Positions 39,060 to 47,702 of a stretch of 64,000 bases of DNA are shown here, piece by piece; the stretch's first letter is position 1, and each line of letters opens with the position of its first letter. Position numbers and translations under genes: made by a program. Location: NCBI GenBank assembly GCA_903850335.1, contig CAINLJ010000260.1, forward strand, positions 41,021 through 105,020, written 5' to 3'. The notes under the pieces are model-generated. The model had not been told where the DNA came from and ran no database searches. It was given only the letters and a program-made list of their open reading frames with translations. The stretch comes from an uncultured Bacteroidia bacterium. GTDB taxonomy: Bacteria; Bacteroidota; Bacteroidia; Bacteroidales; Prolixibacteraceae.

Positions 39060-41072
39060 ATGATGAAGAAGCTTTTATTGTCACTATTTACGGTAATCCC
39101 AATGTTTGCAATGAGTCAAAAGCCAATTGTGCAGTGGGATTTTGAGAACATCAATAACCGGAAAGCTGTTGAAGTTGCAACGAATATTGCGGACACTATT
39201 GAAGGTAATTTTGAATTAGCGACGGGAGTTATCGGTAAAGGATTGCGCCTTGACGGATTTACGACCAGGGTTATCCGTAAAGGAAAGGATATCCGTATAC
39301 CAGGGGCTGCTTTTACAATAGAGACCTGGATTTCTTTAGGGGAATATCCATTGAACTGGTGTCCGGTATTCACTACTGAATCTGATGAAGTAAAGGGATA
39401 CCGCCTGCTGATAGGCCCTTCCGGGCAGGTTTCATTTGAAACGGCTATCAGCGAACAATGGATATCCTGTTCGAGTGCCAACGAGACAGTGCCGCTCAGA
39501 AAATGGACTCACATAGCGGGAGTTTATACGGCTCAGAAAGAAATGGCACTTTATGTAAATGGAGAACTTATCTCTACCCTGGCGATCAAAGGATCATTAA
39601 CATATCCATCTAAAAGCAGTTGTATCCTTGGAATGGTGACAGTGCCCGGGAAACCTGTTAATACGATCCGAACCTGGGGAACTGTTGAGGCATACTATGG
39701 ACTGGACGGAATTGTTGATGAAATTAAGTTATTTGATACTGCATTGACCACTGAACAGATCAAAGACAATTTTTTAAAAATTAAACCTGTTACGCCGGAT
39801 ATTCAAACCCGCAGGTTGCCAGTTATTGAAAGGAATCCTGGTCATTTTGGTGCTTTTTATACCAAATTGAAATACTATCCGGGATGGGATAATCTATGGC
39901 CCGTTGATCAGGATCCGGATATCGTGGTTTGTTTCGACAAAAATCCTTCCAAGTTAATTTTCTGGAGAGGTTCCAGATACGGACCTGCCTGGGTTTCTGA
40001 AAATGAAAACTGGATGGGGGATCAAAGCCTTGAAACCTGGGGCAATGGAGAAAATGACATCGAAGGATGTTTCGAGCATATGCAGGATCGGCATTGCCGG
40101 TTTTCTCATGTGAGGATTATTGAAAACAATGATGCCAGAGCAGTCGTCCATTGGCGTTATGCTCTGGTCAGTTCCCACGATCATACCTGGATGCCCGATC
40201 CAAAGACCGGATGGGAGTGTTGGGTGGATGAATACTATTACATTTATCCTGACGGATCTGCCATCCGGAAAGTTTCGTGGAATAAGGGGACTACCGGCGA
40301 TGCAATACAGTATCAGGAATCACTTCCTTTCACCCAACCGGGGCAGCGTAACGAAGATCTTCTTGACAACAACTATGTAACAGTCGCAGATTATGATTAC
40401 AATACCAGAACCGTTTCTGTTGACCTTCGAAAGCAGCCTGCTGACTGGCCAGGGAAATATACCGTTCAACAATTCAATTTCAAATCGCAGAATAAGCCTT
40501 ATATCTGTTTTGAACCAGGTAACGATATGTGGGTAAGATGGATTGATGTCGGGTATAACCATTATCCCGTAAACCAGGCCCGAAGTGACGGACGTTGGGC
40601 CAAAACACTTGACCGTCCGACCCATATCAGCAGTTCACCCTGCTCAGACCCGGTTATTCATGAGAACGAAAACCGAATGTACTGGATTGGCCTGTATGGG
40701 ATGAATGGCTTGAACATGAACGACCTGATCAGTTTCGGCCGGTCGTGGGCCTTCGCCCCGAAACTCATTATTTCTGGTAATGGAACTATTTCTAAAGGTT
40801 ACGATAAAACCCAGAGATGTTATCAGCTCGAAAACAACAATTCCAAAGTTGGAACTGTCGGGTTAACCCTTAAAGGTAGTAAGGATTCACCAGTCATCAA
40901 TCCGGCATTTATATTGAAAAACTGGAATTCAAACAGTGCAAAAATCCTCGTGAGCGGGATAGAAACCAAAAACTGCAGAGTTGGTATTAACCATCAACTC
41001 GATGGCGACGACTTGGTTGTTTATATCTCATTAAATGAAGAAGTTCCGGTGATAATTACAATAAAAAAATAA
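39060..41072 (+). CDS. LamG-domain secreted protein of unknown catalytic function (A)
   Basis: LamG/concanavalin-like N-terminal half (GLRLDGFTTRVIR...FTIETWISLGEYP...ALYVNGELI...GIVDEIKLFDTALTTEQI), then an unassigned domain (DRHCRFSHVRIIENNDARAVVHWRYALVSS). Close paralog of 44633-46678. Confidence 0.75.
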   Translation: MMKKLLLSLFTVIPMFAMSQKPIVQWDFENINNRKAVEVATNIADTIEGNFELATGVIGKGLRLDGFTTRVIRKGKDIRIPGAAFTIETWISLGEYPLNWCPVFTTESDEVKGYRLLIGPSGQVSFETAISEQWISCSSANETVPLRKWTHIAGVYTAQKEMALYVNGELISTLAIKGSLTYPSKSSCILGMVTVPGKPVNTIRTWGTVEAYYGLDGIVDEIKLFDTALTTEQIKDNFLKIKPVTPDIQTRRLPVIERNPGHFGAFYTKLKYYPGWDNLWPVDQDPDIVVCFDKNPSKLIFWRGSRYGPAWVSENENWMGDQSLETWGNGENDIEGCFEHMQDRHCRFSHVRIIENNDARAVVHWRYALVSSHDHTWMPDPKTGWECWVDEYYYIYPDGSAIRKVSWNKGTTGDAIQYQESLPFTQPGQRNEDLLDNNYVTVADYDYNTRTVSVDLRKQPADWPGKYTVQQFNFKSQNKPYICFEPGNDMWVRWIDVGYNHYPVNQARSDGRWAKTLDRPTHISSSPCSDPVIHENENRMYWIGLYGMNGLNMNDLISFGRSWAFAPKLIISGNGTISKGYDKTQRCYQLENNNSKVGTVGLTLKGSKDSPVINPAFILKNWNSNSAKILVSGIETKNCRVGINHQLDGDDLVVYISLNEEVPVIITIKK

Positions 41073-41074
41073 TC

Positions 41075-42730
41075 ATGAAAAAAAACATCCTGAAACAATT
41101 ACTCGCCATTATCCTTTTCAATATGTCTGGCCACTTTGTTTCGGCGCAGGAAAAAGCCGCAGGAGATGAAAGGTTCCGTAAGGTCAATGTTGGCGGATAT
41201 ATGATTACCAAGGTGGAGAAAGTTGATACATCCTATAACGCGGGTTACTCGATGTATGCTGCAGCCTGGCCCTTGGTGAAGGAGTATCCTGGACGAAGCT
41301 TCCAATCAGGCCTGTTCGGTACATGGATGTTTCCGCAGAATAAAGGGCCTTTGAAAAGGAAGGATTTTTATACTGATGTCGAAGGTGGTCTGGGCTGGTG
41401 GAACGACACAGAGTATGCCACCGAAACACCAAAATTCATCATGGGTGGAGTGCAGCTGAACTTTGTCGGATGGGCGAACGGGCCCGGCGCCGGACAAGGC
41501 AGGGACTGGAATGATCCCAAGGGCCATTATGGAGTAGCTCAGCTGAGCCCCTGGGTGCTTTGGCCTCCCGACGGGTTAAACCTGAAACAAGGCACATGTG
41601 GTGAATTGTTCGGCAGCGGCTACCTGCCATTGCCGCTCACAGATCCGAAATCCACTACGGCCGGTAAAGACATTCCTTCCGGGAACCAGTGCTGGACTCT
41701 GTTTCTTAACTCTGGGAATTTCAAGGGCCCGGTCGCATTCTTTACTCCCTATTTCTGGACAAAGGCATCAGTGGATGATCCAAAACTGAGCGGATTGTTT
41801 CTCGATCAACGTCCTTCACAAGCCAATAAAGCGTTCCAGATGGAAACACAGCATATCCGTTCCGCTGAAGCTACTGATTCCAAAGGGCAGACCTACGCCC
41901 GTATCGCTGCGACGCAGTACCCTCTGGGATCTGATGGAAATTCGGAACTTTTGCACCGGCTGATGGTCTATAACAGGAAGGCGCTCTGGGACAAGGTGGA
42001 AGCCTGGTTTAAGGGAGGTGCACCAGCCGATGGTATTATAGACCCCGCAGGAGCTTACATGCAGAAGTTTCAAAAGGGAGTCCGTTCAAACTGGAGTTTA
42101 TATGGCGATCATATCCCGAAGGATAAACGCGCCTTGCTTAATATTACTTCATATATGGATGCAAATGTCACTGATTCGGTAACCCTGAGGGTTCGCTGGG
42201 AAGGTGACCTTATCACCAGGAGAAAAACGAATAAAGGTTCTGTGGTTACGCTTCCTGAATATTATAAACTGGTTAAAACCGGTAATGATACTATTGGTAA
42301 GTGGATTGCAGTGGCGCCAAAAGATGTTCCTACAGTAACCGGATTGCAGAATGTTACTTTTAACAACACTGATCCAAGGACACCTGTGGCTTATGTAACT
42401 CCTCATGATAAAGGGAGTTGTTGGAAAACCCCCGGTCCGGCAGCCGGACCTTTCAAGACGAAACTGGGAGATGGCAGCACGGTGACCTACTATTGGTACC
42501 GTTTCGCTGACCAGCCTGCATTGCTTAATGCGGACCTGAGCAAGGAAGAGCGTGAAGAAATGCAAAGACGGGTGGAGCTGCTACATCGGAACTGGACAAA
42601 GAACCGCGAATATCTTCCTGCACCTATGATCGGGAAACTGGCTGAAATTGACCAGGCACTGATAGTCACCCCGCCTAAAGGTATGGAGGTAGGTTATGTT
42701 CCTATTGTTTCACAGCAGGGAATCGAGTAG
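41075..42730 (+). CDS. Secreted protein of unknown function (B)
   Basis: Signal peptide; WTLFLNSGNFKGPVAFFTPYFW; C-terminus QALIVTPPKGMEVGYVPIVSQQG. Paralog of 42785-44470. Confidence 0.7.
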   Translation: MKKNILKQLLAIILFNMSGHFVSAQEKAAGDERFRKVNVGGYMITKVEKVDTSYNAGYSMYAAAWPLVKEYPGRSFQSGLFGTWMFPQNKGPLKRKDFYTDVEGGLGWWNDTEYATETPKFIMGGVQLNFVGWANGPGAGQGRDWNDPKGHYGVAQLSPWVLWPPDGLNLKQGTCGELFGSGYLPLPLTDPKSTTAGKDIPSGNQCWTLFLNSGNFKGPVAFFTPYFWTKASVDDPKLSGLFLDQRPSQANKAFQMETQHIRSAEATDSKGQTYARIAATQYPLGSDGNSELLHRLMVYNRKALWDKVEAWFKGGAPADGIIDPAGAYMQKFQKGVRSNWSLYGDHIPKDKRALLNITSYMDANVTDSVTLRVRWEGDLITRRKTNKGSVVTLPEYYKLVKTGNDTIGKWIAVAPKDVPTVTGLQNVTFNNTDPRTPVAYVTPHDKGSCWKTPGPAAGPFKTKLGDGSTVTYYWYRFADQPALLNADLSKEEREEMQRRVELLHRNWTKNREYLPAPMIGKLAEIDQALIVTPPKGMEVGYVPIVSQQGIE

Positions 42731-42784
42731 CCGATCGGAGAGTGACAGGCTAATAGATTATAAACAGTATTAAAAAATAAGATT

Positions 42785-44470
42785 ATGCAGTGTGAAAATT
42801 TTAATTGGAGGTATAATTTAAAGTATTTTCTGTTGTTCTTTATTACTTTTTTCATTCTTCTTTATTCACAATATTGTGAGGCACAGGATGATGTTACGGC
42901 AAAAACTGAGGTTGGAGTTGTTAAATCACACGATCGCGGTCTGCATGGGTACATCAGTTATAATGCGGAGAGACCGTCTAGTCAATCAAATTTCAGTTAC
43001 GGGATGGGCTTCTATTCTGCGGTATGGCCATTGATTACCAAGCCAATTGCCGACTTCCAGATTGGTTTGGCAGGGGCCTGGGTTACTCCTGACAATTCGG
43101 ACAATAAAGATAAACCCCTTGCTCCAATTGGAACGCTTGCCCGTGACAATTGGCCGGAACGAGGCCCGACATGGGGGAGTGTGTTTCAGACCCTTGAAGG
43201 CGGCCTTGGCTATTGGGCCGGAAATCGATTTCGATATGGTTCGCCGAAATTCAGTATGAATGGAACACCACAATGTTACGACTATGAAGTAGGTTCACCA
43301 GGGTGGTCATTTTTTTACAGCAGTAAGGCTTTGCCTGACAATCGCCTTGGAATCGCCCAATTGAGCAATCGCCTGCTCATTCCACCGGATGCCTTACCTT
43401 TTAAGGACGATCCAAAAGGTAAATTTTTGGGATATACGTACATGGCTTTGCCTTTTACAGAACCGACAAAAGGAGACCCGCCAACTGGTGACCAGAGCTG
43501 GACTTGTTTTCTAAACTCTGCCAATTTCAAAGGACCGATAGCTTATTATATACCTGAGACCTGGAGCAAGATTGGCAAACTATTCAATTATGAGTTTATT
43601 TATGGACGCGGACTTGATGCCAGACCGGGCAATATGGGTGGCGGTGCTATGGAGATTAACACTGTCCCTTGCTTTGAGTCACAAGATGAAAAGGGAGTGA
43701 CTTATTCAAAAATACCTCTGCTGCAATTCCCGGTTGATAATCAGGGTAGGACCTTGCTTGTAGAGGATGTGGTGTATTATTCTAAAGCTGCTCTATATGA
43801 TGCATTTAAAACGTGGCGTGATGGTGGGGAGAGTTGCTCTGGAAAGTTCGATGAAAAGGGTGCGTGGAAATCTAAACTAACAACGCGAACTCCCGGTTTC
43901 AAACAGGATGGTAAGAAAATTACAGGAGTGGAAAAAATCTTCGATACCAAGGTTCACGGAAATAATATATGGGGATTGGAATGGGTTGATGGCACAACCG
44001 ATAAATTTGGAAACTTTCCCAGATATTTCAGGCATGAAGGCGATCATTTGGTGCCCATATCTGCATCAGAGGTGCCTGACAAAACTAATCTTCTGGATAA
44101 GGAGTTTAAATTGGCGGAACCAGGTGAGCCATTCACCTCTCCCGACAAAGGGGCATGGACCAATCCAGGTGCTGCTGCGGGTCCGTTCAAAGTCAGGCTT
44201 ACAGACGGGTCATTAGTCACCTATTCATGGTTTCGTTTTGTTGATCAGCCATCCTTCCAGCAATACAACTGGAGCAAAGAAAAAAAAGAGAAATTACAGG
44301 CTTTCGTTGAAAAGATCCATGCCGAATGGTTTATTGACAGAGATTACATGGCTCCGCCTTCAATAGGGGAATTGGTAACTCTTGATCCGGCACTATTGGT
44401 TACCCCTCCTAAAGGTATGGAAGTCGGATATGTTCCGATCGTAACATACCAGGAAGCTGCGCCCAAATAG
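42785..44470 (+). CDS. Secreted protein of unknown function (B', paralog of B)
   Basis: Shares WTCFLNSANFKGPIAYYIPETW and PALLVTPPKGMEVGYVPIVTYQ with the 41075-42730 product, in the same order along the protein. Confidence 0.7.
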   Translation: MQCENFNWRYNLKYFLLFFITFFILLYSQYCEAQDDVTAKTEVGVVKSHDRGLHGYISYNAERPSSQSNFSYGMGFYSAVWPLITKPIADFQIGLAGAWVTPDNSDNKDKPLAPIGTLARDNWPERGPTWGSVFQTLEGGLGYWAGNRFRYGSPKFSMNGTPQCYDYEVGSPGWSFFYSSKALPDNRLGIAQLSNRLLIPPDALPFKDDPKGKFLGYTYMALPFTEPTKGDPPTGDQSWTCFLNSANFKGPIAYYIPETWSKIGKLFNYEFIYGRGLDARPGNMGGGAMEINTVPCFESQDEKGVTYSKIPLLQFPVDNQGRTLLVEDVVYYSKAALYDAFKTWRDGGESCSGKFDEKGAWKSKLTTRTPGFKQDGKKITGVEKIFDTKVHGNNIWGLEWVDGTTDKFGNFPRYFRHEGDHLVPISASEVPDKTNLLDKEFKLAEPGEPFTSPDKGAWTNPGAAAGPFKVRLTDGSLVTYSWFRFVDQPSFQQYNWSKEKKEKLQAFVEKIHAEWFIDRDYMAPPSIGELVTLDPALLVTPPKGMEVGYVPIVTYQEAAPK

Positions 44471-44515
44471 TATAGAATTAGTCATACGTACTACAGTTGT
44501 TCACATTGCAGACCA

Positions 44516-44549
44516 AAAGTCTCCCCTTGAGGGAGATTTAGAGGGGGTC
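44516..44549. repeat. Probable dispersed intergenic repeat (CCCCCTCTAAATCTCCC family)
   Basis: AAAGTCTCCCCTTGAGGGAGATTTAGAGGGGGTC with internal TCTCCC/GGGAGA stem; resembles palindromic intergenic repeats common in Bacteroidota genomes. Confidence 0.5.
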
Positions 44550-44632
44550 AAAAAGAAGAAAATCAGAATTTTAAATTGTACTTTATATCTTTTTGATTAT
44601 TTAGAATCCTACGTAATGAAGAAAAATCTGAT

Positions 44633-46678
44633 ATGAAAAAACTATTATTAGCACTTTTTCCCATAATCCCATTTTTTGCGTTAAGTCAGGAACCTGTTAT
44701 GAAATGGGATTTTGAAAACATTAAAAATAGAAATTCGATTGACTTTATAACAAACATTACCGACACTATTGAAGGTAATTTTGAGGAAGCAGACGGCGTT
44801 GCAGGAAAAGGATTACGCCTCGATGGGTTTACCACCCGGGTTATTCGACAGGAGCCAAACTTGAAAAGACCAGGCATTGAATTCACCATTGAAGCATGGG
44901 TCGCCTTAGGGGAATATCCATGGAACTGGTGCCCGGTAATCACTACAGAGTCGGACGAAGTGAAGGGGTACCGTTTAATGATAGGGCCTTTGGGCCAGGT
45001 CTCTTTGCAGACCGCCATTGGGGAGCAATGGATTTCGTGTACAAGTGCGAACGAAACATTACCATTAAGAAAATGGATGCACCTTACGGGCATCTATAAA
45101 GCAGGAAAGGAGATGTCGGTTTATGTGAACGGCGAGCTTTCTGCATCTCTTCCTATCCATGGTTCAATGACCTTTCCTGCAAATGCAAAATGTGTCATAG
45201 GAATGGTGGCAGTACCCGGAAAACCTTCCGATATTCACAGAACCGGGGGAACTGTCGCCGAATATTACGGACTGGAGGGTATCATTGATGAAATAAAAGT
45301 GACCGGTCAGGCGAAGACGGCTGAGCAGGTCAAGAGTTCTTTCTTGAAATATACCGTTAAAACACCTGACATCGCTGTTCGCAAGCTTCCTAAGGTGGAT
45401 AAAAATCCCGGCCGATTTGGTGCATTTTATACCAAACTGAAATATTACCCAGGATGGGATAATCTTTGGCCAGTAGATAAGGATCCCGATATCGTTGTTT
45501 GCTTCGATAAATCTCCCGTTAAGGTAATTTTCTGGAGAGGTACACGTTACGGCCCTTCATGGATTTCTGAAAATGAGAACTGGATGACAGATCAAAGTGT
45601 TGAAGCATGGGAAGAAAGATCGGAAAACAACGAAGGGTGTTTTGAACATATGCAGGATCGTCATTGCCGTTTTTCGCATGTTAGAATTATTGAGAATAAC
45701 GATGCGAGAGTAGTAGTTCACTGGAGATATGCTTTGGTCAGTTCACATAATAGTACCTGGATGCCTGATCCTAAAACCGGTTGGGAAGCCTGGATAGACG
45801 AGTATTATTATATTTATCCTGATGCCACAAGCATCAGAAAAGTATCCTGGAATAAAGGCACATTAGGGAAAAACGTTCAATACCAGGAATCTTTGCCACT
45901 GCTGCATCCCGGGCAGATGAAAGGAGACCTGCTTAATATAGATTACGTACATGTTGCTGATTATGAAAATAATATTGGTCCTGTTTCTTTTGTTGAGAAA
46001 CCAAAAGAGCAACCGACTGATTGGGCAAATAAATATACTATTCAACAGTATAATTTCAAATCGGAAAACAAGCCGTTCATCTGTTTTGAACCTGGGAACA
46101 AAATGGAAATTAGATGGAACCATCTGTCGGAATATGACAGGCATGTTGGATGTAATCATTTTCCGGTTGGCCAGGCTCGGTGTGACGGACGATCCAGTAA
46201 AATGGCTGACCGTCCCTCGCATTGCGATAGCTTCCCGATCTCAGATCCTGTGATTCATGGTAATGGGGTCCGCGAGTTTTGGAATGGATTATATGGAATG
46301 ACACAGATGAGCATGACTGATCTGGTCAGTTTTGGACGCTCATGGGCATATGCGCCAGCAATGAAGCTTACAGGCGAGGGCTTCACGTTCAAAGGATACG
46401 ATAAAAGTCAGAGGTGCTACCAGGTAGAAAACACTAGTCAGCAAACCGGGCAATTAGAGGTCAATCTTCAGGGAAGCAAAGAATCACCGGTTATTAACCC
46501 GGCAATTTTTGTGAAAAACTGGAATTCAGATATCACTAAGATTCTTGTAAACGGAAAAGAAACCAAAAATTTCAGGGTCGGAATCAACCATCAACTGGAT
46601 GGGAATGACCTGGTTTTGTTTATTTTTATGCATGCAACCGAACCCGTCAGAATAACTTTTCTACCGTTAGTAAAGTAA
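44633..46678 (+). CDS. LamG-domain secreted protein of unknown catalytic function (A', paralog of A)
   Basis: Same architecture as A; long shared runs including KLKYYPGWDNLWPVD.DPDIVVCFDK, CFEHMQDRHCRFSHVRIIENNDAR.VVHWRYALVSSH, DEYYYIYPD, KNWNS, RVGINHQLDG. Confidence 0.75.
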   Translation: MKKLLLALFPIIPFFALSQEPVMKWDFENIKNRNSIDFITNITDTIEGNFEEADGVAGKGLRLDGFTTRVIRQEPNLKRPGIEFTIEAWVALGEYPWNWCPVITTESDEVKGYRLMIGPLGQVSLQTAIGEQWISCTSANETLPLRKWMHLTGIYKAGKEMSVYVNGELSASLPIHGSMTFPANAKCVIGMVAVPGKPSDIHRTGGTVAEYYGLEGIIDEIKVTGQAKTAEQVKSSFLKYTVKTPDIAVRKLPKVDKNPGRFGAFYTKLKYYPGWDNLWPVDKDPDIVVCFDKSPVKVIFWRGTRYGPSWISENENWMTDQSVEAWEERSENNEGCFEHMQDRHCRFSHVRIIENNDARVVVHWRYALVSSHNSTWMPDPKTGWEAWIDEYYYIYPDATSIRKVSWNKGTLGKNVQYQESLPLLHPGQMKGDLLNIDYVHVADYENNIGPVSFVEKPKEQPTDWANKYTIQQYNFKSENKPFICFEPGNKMEIRWNHLSEYDRHVGCNHFPVGQARCDGRSSKMADRPSHCDSFPISDPVIHGNGVREFWNGLYGMTQMSMTDLVSFGRSWAYAPAMKLTGEGFTFKGYDKSQRCYQVENTSQQTGQLEVNLQGSKESPVINPAIFVKNWNSDITKILVNGKETKNFRVGINHQLDGNDLVLFIFMHATEPVRITFLPLVK

Positions 46679-46752
46679 TGAGAATTATTTCTTTACGATT
46701 TCATAAAATCTCAGGAGAGGCTAACAATTTAAAGTGTTTAATTGCAAATAAA

Positions 46753-47138
46753 ATGAAAATATTACCGGTAATACTTATCCTGCTAAATTCATTTTCTTCA
46801 ATGGTGAACGCAGCCATGAATGTCTGGAATACTGACACGAGAACACTAACCTTTACAATGCAGGATGGCAAACCATGGTTAATTGAAGGTAATGCTCAGA
46901 TAAGGTTCACAGGCGGTTCATGTATTGGGGCGCATGGCCGCAGAAAAGATTCGATTCCACAATGACTTCAGTTGAAACGTATATGAAGGGGTTGAAAGCA
47001 ATGCGACGAGGGTTTGGAAAGGATACTTACTGGTTACATTGTGGCGCATTACTTGGTCCGGCCATGGGTATAAGCGATGGAATGCGCATCAGCGGAGACT
47101 CCCACGGCGATGATATAGATTCATATAAACAATGTTGA
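46753..47138 (+). pseudogene. Degraded GH36-like (alpha-galactosidase-type) gene fragment
   Basis: Signal peptide plus N-terminal sheet start (MKILPVILILLNSFSSMVNAAMNVWNTDTRTLTFTMQDGKPWLIEGNAQIRF) in one frame; TIM-barrel-like MYWGAWPQKRFDSTMTSVETYMKGLKAMRRGFGKDTYWLHCGALLGPAMGISDGMRISGDS in another frame at 46920-47138, then a stop. The intervening region and the C-terminus are missing. Confidence 0.65.
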
Positions 47139-47148
47139 AACTAAAGCA

Positions 47149-47670
47149 ATGGAGAATTTTGAAATTAATAAAGTAACTTTTGGCGACATTGACGAGTTGC
47201 AAATAATTAGCCGACAAACTTTCTTTGAGACTTTTTCGGCATATAATTCGAAAGAGAATATGAATAAATATTTGGAGGAAGAATTTTCATTAGCGAAACT
47301 GACATCCGAATTAGCCGATAAGAACTCTGAATTTCATTTTTTAAAAATTGACAACGTAGTAATTGGCTATTTAAAAGTAAATTTTGGACAATCACAGACC
47401 GAAATAAAAGACGACAAAGCTCTTGAAATTGAACGGATTTATGTAATTAAAGATTTTCAAGGAAAAAAGGTCGGACAATTACTTTACGACAAAGCAATAC
47501 AAATCTCCAGGGGAATAGGAGCCAACTATGTTTGGTTAGGTGTTTGGGAAGAAAATCCAAGAGCAATAAATTTTTATAGGAAAAACGGTTTTATAGAGTT
47601 TGACAAACATATTTTCAAACTCGGTGAAGAGGAGCAAACAGACATAATGATGAAATTACAACTTGACTAA
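47149..47670 (+). CDS. GNAT family N-acetyltransferase
   Basis: ALEIERIYVIKDFQGKKVGQLLYDKAIQISRGIGANYVWLGVWEENPRAINFYRKNGFIEF. Confidence 0.9.
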   Translation: MENFEINKVTFGDIDELQIISRQTFFETFSAYNSKENMNKYLEEEFSLAKLTSELADKNSEFHFLKIDNVVIGYLKVNFGQSQTEIKDDKALEIERIYVIKDFQGKKVGQLLYDKAIQISRGIGANYVWLGVWEENPRAINFYRKNGFIEFDKHIFKLGEEEQTDIMMKLQLD

Positions 47671-47702
47671 TTAATTCATAGAGTTACTAATAAGAACGCA
47701 AT

